Origin: Podocnemis expansa
Lineage: Eukaryota > Chordata > Testudines > Podocnemididae
Assembly (NCBI GenBank): GCA_007922195.1
Contig: ML682007.1
Span: forward strand, 11,666,562-11,730,561
Reading direction: 5' to 3'
DNA: 64,000 bases
Notes under the pieces: model-generated
Database searches by the model: none
What the model saw: the letters and a program-made list of their open reading frames with translations, nothing else
Told to the model about the DNA's origin: nothing
Translations under genes and position numbers: made by a program
Shown here: piece after piece, positions 1 through 12,067 of the stretch
How positions within the stretch are numbered: the stretch's first letter is position 1
Layout: each line of letters starts with the position of its first letter

Positions 1-960
1 CATTGTGAAGCTTTAGAGAACTGAACTGATGATAGATTTTTGGTGAGATTTTGCAGAAGCACCTAAGACATGGGAGTATATGTCCCACTGACTGTCAATT
101 AAATGTGTACTATAAGGCCTAGATTTTTTAAAAACATATTTAGGTATTGCTCCATTCAGCATTGAAACACCTAGCTAACTTGTGTTCCTAAATCCCATTG
201 AATTTCATTTCAACGTATACTTCATTGGGATTTAGTGCAGTCCTGAACAGATCAGCATCTGTGTATCATTATACATCTGGACCTAAGTCTTAAGTCTCAT
301 TCTTTTGACCTTTTCTCTCCTTCTCTTCACTGTATTATAAAAATTGTTATTTAATGTATTCTTCTAGAGGCTATAATGAGAGAAGCTATGTACGCACACG
401 GGAATCCTCTGCCTCAAAGAACTGTTCTAGACGCTGAGTTTGTCCCATGTGAAGCAACTTGTAAGATCAAGATTGTGAAGTAGAGCAACAAATAAAGGAG
501 AGGGATAAACAATCTCCTCCTTCTTATCCCATCAACTGGGGTTGAATCATTATGCAAGCATCCACAGTCTTTGTCTAAGATGACACTAAGTTCCACTTGC
601 TCACTGTCTCTTTTTGGTGCAGTCCATCCATTGATTTCCTCAGGGTTTTTTTCCTACCATGCACTTCTGACATACTGTCTTTTCTAGTTTGTCTTCATTC
701 AGCTGGACATCAAATGACTAAAAGAAAGGAGCGTTTTTTCCAGGGAAAATGCATGTAGTTTGGCAAGTGTACTCACAGGAATTCATTATTTTGTTATGAG
801 TGCCGTGTGAATGTAAATAGTTCCACAAGCAATTTTTAAATGTGTAGTTACCATAAATTATCTGAAATTTCAGCTGTTACTGAATTTGTAGGCTGTGTGG
901 GTGGTTGTTTTTACGTATGTGTTCCCATATGATTGATAGTTCTTATCTTGCTCTCAACAG
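1..960. other. Non-coding flank upstream of candidate exon
   Basis: No coding region or recent transposon recognised. Contains an imperfect inverted repeat at 188-235 (listed separately). The last 40 bases hold a pyrimidine-rich tract ending in CTCTCAACAG, which reads as a splice acceptor for the exon that follows. Confidence 0.5.
188..235. repeat. Imperfect inverted repeat
   Basis: Arms CTAAATCCCATTGAA (188-202) and TTCATTGGGATTTAG (221-235) pair at 14 of 15 positions around an 18-nt loop. The word resembles an old dispersed sauropsid repeat, so it is probably a MITE or SINE relic, not a host hairpin gene. Confidence 0.55.
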
Positions 961-1096
961 ACTTGAAATAATGACATCAAGAAGGTTTTGGTCACTTCTG
1001 GTGTTGCTTGAAGTTTTCCTGTCAGCCACTTGGGGTTGGATGGAATCAGACAGGCTCAGAAGGCTTTATTTGGATGCAGGGAGGCTGCAACAAAAG
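961..1096 (+). CDS. Candidate exon encoding a signal peptide (start of secreted or membrane protein)
   Basis: Seen: a pyrimidine-rich acceptor (TTGCTCTCAACAG) at 960, an ATG at 971 after 10 nt of possible 5'UTR, 42 open codons, and a donor AAAAG|GTACTG at 1096/1097. The predicted peptide starts M-T-S-R-R followed by a hydrophobic stretch at about residues 6-21 (FWSLLVLLEVFLSATWG), then a charged segment containing DRLRRLYLDAGRLQQK. This order (short basic n-region, hydrophobic h-region, small residues near 18-22) is typical of a cleavable signal peptide. The exon ends in phase 0. I do not recognise the protein. Inference: first coding exon of a secreted or type I membrane protein whose other exons lie downstream. 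The alternative is a chance open frame; codon length alone does not exclude this. The donor is only moderately strong. Confidence 0.4.
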
Positions 1097-1143
1097 GTAC
1101 TGTAAACCAGCTGTAGCTTTTGATGTCTTTTCATCTTCTTTCT

Positions 1144-1695
1144 AAGGCTGTCTACACTGATGGTGGCAAAATTGCCACCATTAGCCTGGCATTCCTGGAG
1201 CACCTAGCGGTGAGTCTAAACTTGCTGCTGTGCTTCTGGAAGTCAGCGCCGGAATTTTTGGGGGCCAGGAGATGTAGGGGAAAGCCGACGCAAGGGATTT
1301 GTGGTTGACTTTCATCAGTGTGCCCTGGTGGCTTAGGAAGTCACCGGCATTTATGCAAGGCATTTTACATGCCTTGTGCAAATGCTAGTTGACTGCTGCT
1401 GAGAAAAACCCTAAGTGTAGACCAGAGGCGTCGCTGGCCAGGGGAGGGACCTTGGGCATGGCCTGCAGGCCCTGCCCCCTGGCCAGGGACAGGGCCAGAA
1501 GCCACTGCGCTGCTGCAGGCGGCTGGGCCCCGGATCCCTGGCCGGGGACGGGGCCGCCACGGCTGATGGCGGCTGGGCCCTGGATCTCCGGCACAATTGG
1601 GCTGGAGATCCGGGGCACCAGCGCTGGGGTTTGGGGCACGTGCCCCAGGGTGCCCAGTGCCAGCAACACCTCTGGTGTAGACTAGGGTTAATGCT
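1144..1695. mobile_element. Older MITE with GTCTACACT ends, interrupted by a hAT element
   Basis: The left end reads AAGGCTGTCTACACTGATGG (from 1144). On the right, removing the nested hAT and one copy of its duplication leaves AAGTGTAGACTAGGGTTA, whose reverse complement TAACCCTAGTCTACACTT matches the left end around GTCTACACT. Just inside the left end is a short perfect hairpin, TGGTGGCAA-AA-TTGCCACCA (1161-1180). The same terminal word occurs in the MITEs near 20.5, 25.9, 44.2 and 54.6 kb. Outer boundaries are approximate. Confidence 0.45.
1423..1674. mobile_element. GC-rich hAT-type MITE, copy 1
   Basis: 252-bp element with terminal inverted repeats: left CAGAGGCGTCGCTGGCC, right (reverse complement) CAGAGGTGTTGCTGGCAC. 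It is bracketed by a perfect 8-bp duplication GTGTAGAC (1415-1422 and 1675-1682). The 8-bp duplication plus CAG-start ends are the hAT superfamily signature. The body is strongly GC-rich against AT-rich surroundings and has no transposase, so it is non-autonomous. The right 40 bp closely resemble those at 42812-42852. Open frames through it are by-products of base composition. Confidence 0.88.
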
Positions 1696-4600
1696 GCTTT
1701 CAGCTTTATCAGTGTGGTGTGAGAAAAGTAGCATGGGTCACATCTTGAAGATGATTTGCTGAGGAGGACAATGGAGACACCAGTTGTGAGCAATATGTTC
1801 TATAAAACAGAAGGCTTCACTTTCCCCCAGCCACGGTTTCTTTTATTATTGCATTACTGTAGCGTTCAAAGCCGCCCCATTTGCTACGTGTAATACAAAT
1901 GCTCCTTGAAGACCAATTCTCTGCCCCAAGAATTTACAATCTAAGTTCTCAATCCTGCTCATGATTCTGTGCTGGTGAAATTCTGTATCCATATGAAATC
2001 AGTTGCAGGATTTGGATGTAAAACTGTGTTGTTGTAGGCAATAATAGTAAAAGTTAATATTTCACCATTATGTATGTTCACCTGAGGATCTAAAAATCTG
2101 AGAGTGGATTTCTCATTTTATAAAAGTGGACATTAATCTACAGTTTTTCAGTGATGTACCAAGATCATCACTGAGAAACTTGCCCCATATTTCATTAGAT
2201 TTCCCCAAAACTGAGGCTTCTAATGTGATACAGAATGGGAAAATGGAGAGGATATCTAAAGAGAAACAATAATAGCTCTTCATTGCTTACTGCTATTAAG
2301 GTTTCATACAGTCAGTTGAGTAACTTTTTATAGTGCATTATTTGATCACAAGATATGACTTCTCATTCATTATTGTATAATTGCAGTGCAATCTTAAACC
2401 TAGAAGCACTAGGCCTCTGGGAACTGTGCGAGTAACAGAATCCATATTTTCACTGCTGAAGTCAAACTGTTGGCTTTCTTTGCAATGATTAAACAGACTC
2501 TATCTCTATAAAATCTAAATAGCATTCTGCATCAATATTTCAAGGTAAAAATATTCTGACTGTGTCCTCAGAGTTCTTGAAGTGAATTTGTTCATCATAA
2601 TAGATATATAAATAACCAGCAAGGTCAGATTTTAAACTTCATTTTAAATAATGAGACCCTGAACAAACCTGTGGGGGGTAACAAGATCATTAATTAATAT
2701 CATTCTTTTAAAAAAGTACTATTTTCATGAATGTGCTAAGATTGCCCTATGTTTTCAAAACAAGTGACTTTTAAAATTGGAAGATTGTCTTGAGCCAGTT
2801 TTTAAATGACATATTTAATTGTTACATAATGGATTCTATACAAGTAGTAGCCATTGAATATTTTTTTGTGAAAGAACAGTCACCGGACATTGTTACATAT
2901 AAAAATGTTTGCTCATTTTCTCAATAAGATGGTTTATATGATATGTTTCTCAAGATCTACTGTAAGAACACTTACTCACTGCTGGGGAGCACTCCAAAAA
3001 TCAGTTCCAACGGAGTTGGTGGTGATACTGCGAAGTTGGCACTCTGTCATGCTTACAGGAACTCTTTTGTTGATTTTCTTAGACCAACAGAAGTCTGTTA
3101 CAGCTCTGAGCTCTCTTGTTTCTCCACTCCCTAGCATAACGTGTATTTTTTCCTGCTTTCAAGAAGTATGCAAGATAGTGGTGCTCTAATATTACATTAC
3201 TTCTGCAAGTGTGTATTAAGCTCCACTCTTTTTTGTCATTGTTTCAAATTGTTCTTGCTTTCTTTTTCAAGATACAGTAACGTGTATGCTTTCTGGATTT
3301 AAAAACTGTTGAATCATTCTTCATGAACTACATGTTTATTAGAAATTTGACTTTCTAAAAGAATGTTACTCTGAGAAGTGAAATCTATTAATCAAATGAT
3401 TTAGTATAATAGTTTTATAGTTTATATTAAAATACTTGAAAGACATTCATTCATTTGATCATACTGTAAACCCATAAAGTTATTACACCAATTACTTGAT
3501 TTTGCTTGGGGTGAAAGGATCTGAGCTATTGATGTATTTGTTCAAAGACTGATAAAGGATTTACAAAGAAGTGTGAATAATATTAAAACACTGAAATGTT
3601 TTTTTATGTACAAAGGCTGTAGCTGAAATAGCTTCAAGGGGTATAACATTTATAAATGCAGATTAAAAAATAGAAGTACAGAAGGCTTGTTCAACAAGCA
3701 ATACTGTTTATAGAGTTAGGAATAGAATACCAATATGAATTTGAAAATGAATTACATTCAGCTCCCTTCCAGGCAGTCAGTGGAAGTGTGAAATAACTTG
3801 CTATTCTCTTTTAATTTCTTTCAGAATAAATGCATTTCACCCTTTCAGAAAGTACAGCTTGTTCATGTCACTGTTTATCACAATAACAACCATATAGGCA
3901 GTTCCTATTCTCTCTTGGCTGTACTCACTTTTGCTTTATTTTCTATTTCCTGTCTTATAACATGAGACTTTACTTTTCTATAAATGAAAAAACTTGTACT
4001 TTCTCATAGTTCATGGGTTTACAACTGGTGACAGTGAATTGCTTTTGCATAGTGGCAGTTGTTCATGAGGTATGTTTATTAATTATCAGATACATGGTTT
4101 TGATTTATATATAATTGCTGTGATTCTGTTAGAAGACATTCTAACCATAGAATGCTAAATGGAAAAATTCTTAAGCTGTAACTAACTAGAATGACTTCTT
4201 AACATTAGTTTTCTTGGCATAAGTAAAGGGCTATTATACAGATCAAAAGATCTCAAGTATATTTTGTACTAAACTTTCTACAAAATTCTTGAAAACAAGG
4301 ATACGGGACTCAATAAGGGTCCCCAGCCTTCACAAATGTTTCTTTCGGCCTACCTGGGAGTCAGTTCACTGAAGCAAAAATGTATTGCTTAATGGATGCT
4401 CAAACTGCTAAATCTATTTCTTGCTGTTTATAGTAGAAGTTGCTGTGGTTGTGCTTTGCATTTATAATACAAAAGTAAAACTTGTGATGTATGCTACCCT
4501 TTTATGTCTGACAAATCTAAATCTATGTTACCATGGCAGTGTGTGGTACTTGCTACTCAGCAATCCACCTCCTTAAAGTTATAGGATGCTCTTGAGAAAA

Positions 4601-5102
4601 TAAAATTGTTTTTCTCATTTGAATAGTACTTGAATTAGTATAGTAATAATATACAAATGTATTTGTTGGGTCTAAATGCCTGCGGGTGCATAACAAATTA
4701 TCACTATGCCTTCCTTTAAAAACCCAACATTCTGATAATTTATTAAGTCCCAGCAGCATGATCCTGCATGTCACAATCTGTCAGAGGCTCAGTCTCTTAA
4801 TGGCCTGATTCTACAAAGTACCAAAAGCTTTTCCAAGAGGGGCCTCTACCTCCAGGAACTTCCGTTGAAATTGAGGGAGTTCAGTTTCCTAGCATATGAT
4901 CAGAAGAGTCAACTTTCTCAGGATACAGGAGCAAAAGACATCAAGTCTTTTAGAAGAAGTGATAATTTTACTGAAAGAAGTGGACTCTATGAAGGAAGTA
5001 AGACTGAAATATAGGGCAATAGTTTTAGAATCCCAGAAGCTGGAAATAAAAACCCTGTTGTTACTCTCTTTCTCTGGGGAAGTAAAAATCTACATACCTA
5101 AG
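1683..5102. other. AT-rich non-coding DNA
   Basis: No convincing gene. Around 1916-1950 the phrase TGCCCCAAGAATTTACAATC resembles an old amniote repeat also seen near 44040. Otherwise nothing recognised. Confidence 0.4.
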
Positions 5103-5236
5103 TTCCAAAGCAGCACCCATGTTAGTCTAGTTCACTAAAACAAACAAAGAGTTCTGTGGCACTTAAAGACTAGGAAATATATTTATTGCATGAGCTTTTG
5201 TGGGAGAAAATCCAACTTCATCAGATGCTTGAAGTA
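5103..5236 (-). mobile_element. PLE 3'-terminal fragment (copy A)
   Basis: On the minus strand the order is: hammerhead-like CTGATGA...CTCCCAC motif, AATAAATATATTT, AGTCTTTAAGTGCCACAGAA, and the CTAGACTAAC terminus ending in TTTGGAA. This is the standard tail of the PLE family, which is linked to a GIY-YIG ORF at 16.1 kb. The GAAA box is changed to CAAAA. No clear target duplication. Confidence 0.8.
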
Positions 5237-8200
5237 TCTTATTGTTTCCATTTAAGACTAAAGTCAGAGTAGGCACCAATCCTGAATTTATTCCTTGTGT
5301 ATTCTGTATTGACTGAGTTAAACTGAAGTGTATAGGATTGTGAGTGCTGTGTGGCTCAGAACCTTATCTCTTCCCAAAAGAAATGGACCCAAAAAGAGAG
5401 AGTACCTCATTCAGCTTGTCTCCTAGGCCTGTCATGGAAAACAGGATACATATCTCAATAGGCTGTTGTAGTGAGCAAAAACTTAAATGAGTAAGACAGT
5501 ATTTGTTTGCTTTTGTCTATTCAGCAGAATTATTACTCATCAGAAATGTTTATAGCACTGAAAAGTGTCTATTAGTGCAATGCTACTGAGCATCAACAGG
5601 TGTTTTTGACGTGTTTGTTTTCAATGTGCTCCCATTGAAACAGTGGCAGCTCTAAAAATAAAAATGCCACCAAAACCTAGATGAAAAAAATGAACAAACC
5701 CTACTGAGATTCTACACCAAATGAAAGCAGGTTATCATTTTAAACATTTGTTTTACAGAAAATAAACTTTAAAGTGGGGGAAGGTGAACTAGAACAAATA
5801 CATCCAACCAAATTTTCAAAAATGGCCTGTGATTTATTTTTGGGGGCCTCACTTTCTCAATAATGATGGGAGAACTCTGGCTGTTTTTCAGAGCTCCTGA
5901 TTTACCTGCACCTTTCACTGAAACCAGTGGTATTGTGTGTCATCATCAAACCTCATATAAGGGTATGTGCACTGTATTCTCAATAAACCTCTTGCCCCCA
6001 AAAAAACAAACAAACAAGCCCCAGTGTTCTTAATTCAGGTAAAAATAGCAATGAAAATAAGTTGGGTTTTAATCTGAGTTAGCAGTTCAAGTTAAAACCC
6101 AAAATGTCTTGTCTTTGCTGCTATGTTAACCTGACTTGGCTAACCTGAGATAAGAATGCACTTTGGCAGTGCAAATATTCCCTTAGTGAAATCCTGACCC
6201 AAATGAATTCATCAGTGGTGGGATTTCTTGCTAATTACTTGACTTTTGAGCAGAATTCATTAACTACTCTTTGATGGGAACTCTATGCCTATCATTGTAA
6301 AAACAGGCGGAGCAGAAGTATGTTAGATTGATCTATAATTCTGAACCAATGCATTGCTCCACTGTTGAACCTTTGCTACCAGGGTTGCATTTACTGCTGT
6401 GATTTGGGAACTTAGTGGCTTTACCATTGCAAAATGTCGTAATTGAAAAGTATTATTTGCTCATGATTCCTCAATGTAACAGTTTCATGTTAATTTAAAA
6501 ATATTATAGAAGATACGATTCTGAAATACCAGTCCTTGCCAATTCTTTCAAGTCTTACCCCAAGCTATGAGGATAGTGCTGCCGTGTTATATAGGCATAG
6601 TAATTAAAGTAAGTGGCAGTGTTAATGCTCACAGTGCAGCAAAGAACTTTGAGGCTTAGCAACTGCAATAGTTTCAAAATAATTACTTGTGGATAGTGTC
6701 TTAATTATGTGTATTTACATATGCAATAAAGCTGCTGTTCAGTTCATAGACACCAAACAGGTTATAGCTGCTTCTGTACCTTGCCTAGCATGGTTAATTT
6801 TGTGGGCCTGATGATAAATTGAAGGTGGCTTCTAACTGAAGTTATCTCTAACTTGAATACAGTATGTTCAATACATAATTTTTGTTTACACTTGGCAAAA
6901 TGTAAGCATGCATCTCAGGCTGCAAATTCATGCTAGAAGAGCTCCCATGTAACATTTTTCTTAATGTTTCTAGGCATGTTCTGTGCTGCAAATTTGAACT
7001 TCAGAGTTCTGGACCTTGATAACTGTGCTGATTTGGAGGATAGGGCGGTGGCATTTTTAGGAAAATTTTGTTCTGCCACTGTAACAATTTGAAACTGATA
7101 TGTTTGATATGGACAGTATTTATTCAATTAAAGCCTGCTTAAATCATTACACAGAGTCTGAAATTGCCAGTGTTGCAATAGCATAGCTCTATATCCTGGG
7201 GGGGTATTACCTAATCTTTATATCTGTCTATTTTGATTTAGAAGCAAATACAGTTAGCTGGAATGGTCTATTGTCTGACATATAATTAAGAGTAATTGTG
7301 ATGGGGTGACTTTATGGGTATGAGCAAGGTCATTTTTATGTATGTATGTATTTATTTAGGGACAATACCCTGCTGGATAAAGACTGCTACCTTTTTATAT
7401 TAGTTCAATAGGGTAAATGGATACTCTAGCTCTGAAAGTCCTGTAGTCTTCAGGAAGATATTAATGTTTAACCATGGCACCTTCAAAAGCATATTCAAGA
7501 ATAACCACTAACCAAGAGATTGATACTACTGTCCCAGCTGGAACAGGTTTAATTTGCCTTGCATTTACTGGTGAAGTGGCATGGCCTGGGGCATTGCTGG
7601 AGCTGGGCTTACAGGGCTGGAGCCCTGAGTTGCAGCATGCCACGCCCCAGGTCTCTTTCTAGGCCAGCAGCGCTTCTGGGCATGGCTGCATGCAAGGCTG
7701 CAGACCTCCATGAAGATGGTGTTTCTGACTCTCCCTGGACTCACTTACATTAATGTGAATCATTAATGTCACTAGATTTGTATCAGCGTAAGCAAAAAAG
7801 AGTCAGGGCCTCTCTGTTCACCTAGTAGTTGCTGCTTCGAAGGACAGTTGATACCTGTGGATCTAAAGACTTGTCAGGGTCATCATAGGTCTTCATTAGA
7901 AATTTCTGTCAGACAGGGAATGGGAGTTTAACCATAGATAACAATTCACATAAATCCTAGACACTTCTAGCACAGAATCCCCATGTACCTACCTACACCA
8001 CTTGAAGACTGTGCTCCTTCATGTACGTTCGAATGCATTCCTACTGATTAGTGATGAGGAACAATGACAACTTGGTGGCTGTAGGAGAGTGGTGAACCCA
8101 AGAAGTGGGAAGTGTAAACCTTTGACTTCATGATAAATCTTTTCGACACCTGATATTTGGGAGGAGGGCTCACTTTGGAGGTCATGGCTAAATCACCTAG

Positions 8201-8915
8201 GGACAGCTCAGAGAGAGAATTCAGTCTCATACACTGAACATCAATAGATGAAATGTTAAATGATTATCAGCTACAGTATTTTTCGGGTCAGTAGTCTGCT
8301 TGTAACAGTGTAGAAAAGTTTTATGTGCCTACACATAATACTTATTTCTGTAACTTTAGATACATAAAACAACATTATTAAGTCTTTACAAGCTGTTAAT
8401 GAATGTACCCTACTTTGATACTAGACAGTACCTTTCTAAAACATCAAACCAAACCCTGCAAAATGAACTTTTGGCAAGTTTGCACTTGTATTTTAACTTC
8501 CTTATTTGGTCTCACCTTTGTTCTGAATGTTCATGGGTCCATTAGGTTCATCAGTAGACTGTGCATTAAATTAGCTTTGTATCCAAATGAACTATCCAAG
8601 TTGACACTGTAATTATTGTTTTAGGTAGGTGAGCAGTGCCCAGGTTTATTTCACCCAGTTATTCACTAGGTATAGAGGCAAATGTTTAGACATGTTAAGA
8701 ACTCTTATGAGGCACTGGACTGAGATCACCACACAGCAGTTAGCAATGACAGTCCAGGGCATGTAGATTACTTGTTCAGTGTGATTACCTTATGAATCAA
8801 AATGTTAATTACTTTTTAATTTGTTACTTTGCCAGTAACACAAAACTGGGAGGTGTGTGTATGATCTCACTGGTCTCTTAATGTAATTTGTGTGCAGGCT
8901 AACAGCCATAATAAG

Positions 8916-8971
8916 TTGAAATGGTCAATTACTAATTAACATTTTGAAATGGTCAATTACTAATTAACATT
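8916..8971. repeat. Exact tandem duplication, 28-bp unit
   Basis: Two identical adjacent copies, 8916-8943 and 8944-8971, beginning TTGAAATGGTCAATTACTAA. The perfect identity suggests a recent slippage or repair event. Confidence 0.9.
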
Positions 8972-9827
8972 TGTTTAATAAAGTTAGTCTGACAAGTACA
9001 AGGCTAATTTTATGTGACATTAATACAAAGGCTGATATTTATTTATTTTAACCTGAACTTACTTCCCTGTATTACTTCTGATAAAATATATTCAGATTTT
9101 GAAATGGCAGATGGAGACTGGATTATCCCATAGGTAAGTACAAGCAAAACAAGAAATGTTAAAGAGCCAAAGACTTCCAATGCATAATTGAAGTCTTGTA
9201 TGAATTCATGAAAACTGAATTAGGGGCCCAAACTATGAGGTGTTAAACACTTTCTGGAAGCAGTTAAGCATATGTAAACAGTCTCTGTCTTGTATGTATT
9301 AAAGAAAGAAAACAACAGAGTCAGTACGTGATTAAATAGAATTTAAGCCACTGTTCACAAATAATGGATAGTTTGATCTGATTCGTAAGAACATTTGCAC
9401 ATCATGGAAGTTTCATGAATTTACGCTGGAAACGTCTTTACTATTTGTCATTCTCTTGTTTTAACAAGTTTGTCATCAAGCTGATCAAATTTCTTTTAGA
9501 CAGAAATTTTCTGTTGGAAAATATGGATTTCACTAAATCAAAACATTTCATGAGAACTATCGCTTTTGTCAATTTTTACAGGAAATCATTGAAACATTCC
9601 ATTTAGACTGTCATTATAGTTTATAATATCATGAAATGTACTAAGTCAATGTTTTGACTCTTGTATTATATCAGAGTCAAAATGAAATATTTTGTCCATG
9701 TCAAATCATTTCTATAGGTCAAAACAAAAAAGTAATTTCTCATGAAACAATATTTTTAACAAGACTTGAGCTGTTCATTCCAATGAAATGAATATCAAAA
9801 TCTTGGAATTTCCCACAGAACAGATTT

Positions 9828-9853
9828 TTAATTTTTTTTTTGGGGGGGGGGGG
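9828..9853. repeat. Homopolymer junction poly-T / poly-G
   Basis: About ten T followed by about twelve G. Low-complexity tract; length in any assembly is error-prone. Confidence 0.85.
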
Positions 9854-9932
9854 CCAGCGCTATCTGTTACCCAGTTAGGGACACCATGAGTAACAAATGG
9901 CAAACAGTTGTTGTGACCCAGATTGTGAAATG

Positions 9933-10030
9933 CACATCTTCAAAGCATCTGGCGAAGTACGATTTTTCTCCCACAAAAGCTCATGCAATAAATTTGTTAG
10001 TCTTTAAGTGCCACAGGACTCATTTTTGGT
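9933..10030 (+). mobile_element. PLE 3'-terminal fragment (copy B)
   Basis: Sense fragment running from CATCTTCAAAGCATCTGGCG through CTCCCACAAAAGCTCATGC to AGTCTTTAAGTGCCACAGGA. The hammerhead-like stem II has decayed (GTACGA against TCCCAC). Truncated before the family terminus. Confidence 0.8.
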
Positions 10031-11877
10031 TGTATAGAAAAAGTTAGACATAGGATTAACTTACTCAGGCTATCTGGAATCCACTTATCAGAATGAAAGC
10101 ATCAAAAGGCTGGATTCAGAGTGGGCTAGTGAACTGAATACTTAATCTATGTCAGGCCTACATTATCCAAATGGAAACATACATGGAGGGAGGCTAGTTT
10201 ATTGCAGTTACGTGAAGAACAAGGGATTTTGAGAAAATCCAGTATTGTATTACTGAGTATTGCTTTGTGCCTGACAGATTCCTTCTAACTAGCCTCAAGA
10301 AAAGGGCCTACGAGGAGAATGTTTAGCTGAGAACCTCATTTCTTTATGGAGGGACATACTTAGGTCCTGTCTTAGACATTCATTCTTTCCCCTTTTTATC
10401 TTGTGCCCTTTTGTGTAAGAGAGTTGATGCAATCTCTTAAATTATTTTTGCTCAGTACAGAGGTTGGTGCCAATTTCTTGACCTTACTGAGTCCATAAGA
10501 ATTGCTTTCACTTACCCTCCACGAAAAAAGAAAAAACTGCATACCTTACTCTGCATAGAGTAAGGGCCTACAGTGTTAGACCAAAGTGTGTGCATGTCAC
10601 TGTACACACACTATGTCCATGTATGATGTATAGGTATTTGTTATTGCACAAAGGTTTCATTTTTTTTCATCTGGTTAACTGATATAACTCTCAAATGGTT
10701 GTGCTACTCAATCCGTCCACAAAGAGTATCAATAAAACCTTTCTGGACACCATTGTCATCAAGCATCCAGACTGTGTGCATTATGTTATATATCTTAGCT
10801 TTCTCTGTCACTCAGGAGAATATTTGCCTGTGTCATTATACATACAGGAATACACCGTGCCTAATTTTTTTCTTTCAAGTAAAATCTGATGGTCTATTTC
10901 AAATATACTCCATTTATCTGCAGAAGCCATGGTGCAACGTTAATCGGAAAACTGTTAGACAAAGTAGCCCTTGTTTCTTAGCATGACAGCTGGAGACATG
11001 CCTTCATAGCAATAGAAGAGTTGTTTGTATAAAATTCATCCAAGAGTCTGAGGTGACTAGTAGTATACATTGGCTCAGGTGAGGTAAATCAGTTGTTGTT
11101 GAAGCATGGGTGGGAGAAGCCATCAGAAGTAGTATGGTATTTCCATTGAATTTTTTCCATCTCAGGTGGTAATAGTAATTCACAGTTGCTGACATATCTA
11201 CTTTGAAGTCATAAGACTGGTTAGTCCTTCAGAAGGTCAGGTCTCAAATTGATAAATGCCTTCTGAATGGTGATATGAGTTACATTGATTTCAGCATAAA
11301 TAAGTATTATGCAAGTAATAAGTATTATGCGGTTCAAGTTAGTTCAATTAACTATCATTAAAAAGACAAGGTGCTAAAAGTTAACCTTAATGAATAAAGC
11401 TTTTGTATTGTATAAGATAAATGGTATTTAAAATGATTTGCAAGCCACATTCCTGTAAAGGTTTTATAAAGTGAATGAAAAATCTGAAGTGAATTCCCCT
11501 TTTCAAAACATATGATTTATGCTGTGATAAAATTAGACTTTTAGTTAAAGAAATTTGCAGTCATTAAATGATGCCCATGAAGTAAGACTCATTTATAACC
11601 ATCTGCTTTATAGCTTCTGTGGAAAATTTATTCTTCCTCAGGCTATGCATCCAAGTGCACTAATGTCATTTCTGTCAAGTAGTTTGGTTCTGCACCAATA
11701 TATTATCAAACTTCCTTGTGCTTTTACTTAAGAGGAATAACAATAAATGCTTTAAAGAAAGCTGGAGTGATGGTTTGCCGACAAGGTCATAGTCTGATCT
11801 CAGTTATAGCATGGTAACCCATCTGACTTTGTGGACCTTCTCTCGATTTTTCCTGGAATAACTGAAATTAGAACAAA
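10031..11877. other. Non-coding DNA
   Basis: No gene or defined repeat recognised, apart from a local duplication of ATAAGTATTATGC near 11299-11330. Short open frames here have no splice-site or composition support. Confidence 0.4.
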
Positions 11878-12067
11878 TGAGGAGCCCTCTGGCACTTTTA
11901 AAGACTAACAAAGTTATTTATCACAGGAGCTTTCGTGGGAGAAAATCCTACTTCCTCAGCTCTACCATGAAAGCTCCTGTGATAGATAAATTTGTTAATC
12001 TTTTAAAAGTGCCAGAGGGCTCCTTGTTAGTTTTGCTGAACTAGACTAACACGGCTGCCCCTTTGGA
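11878..12067. mobile_element. Inverted (head-to-head) PLE copy C
   Basis: The left arm is antisense (GGAGCCCTCTGGCACTTTTA...AAAGCTCCTGTG on the minus strand). The right arm is sense, from CATGAAAGCTCCTGTGATAG to CACGGCTGCCCCTTTGGAA. Arms about 56 bp long (11882-11937 against about 11966-12023) are near-identical and would fold into a hairpin. They share private variants (GAGGGCTCC instead of CAGGACTCC), so both arms came from one template. Flanks GAAATTAGAAC and GAGATTAGAAG may be a degenerate target duplication. Confidence 0.82.

Larger units (their letters stand above)
5237..9932. other. Non-coding DNA with minor repeats
   Basis: No gene recognised. A moderately GC-rich patch at about 7540-7720 with CTGG-rich words may be a decayed transposon. 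There is a short TATG run at 7338-7352, a tandem duplication at 8916-8971 (listed), and a T/G homopolymer junction at 9828-9852. Confidence 0.4.

Noticed and set aside
188..235. microRNA-type hairpin
   Set aside because: The loop is large, the stem short, and the word resembles an old dispersed repeat.
1365..1793. 142-codon minus-strand frame and overlapping frames
   Set aside because: Same cause: they cover the GC-rich MITE at 1423-1674 and run on both strands in several frames.
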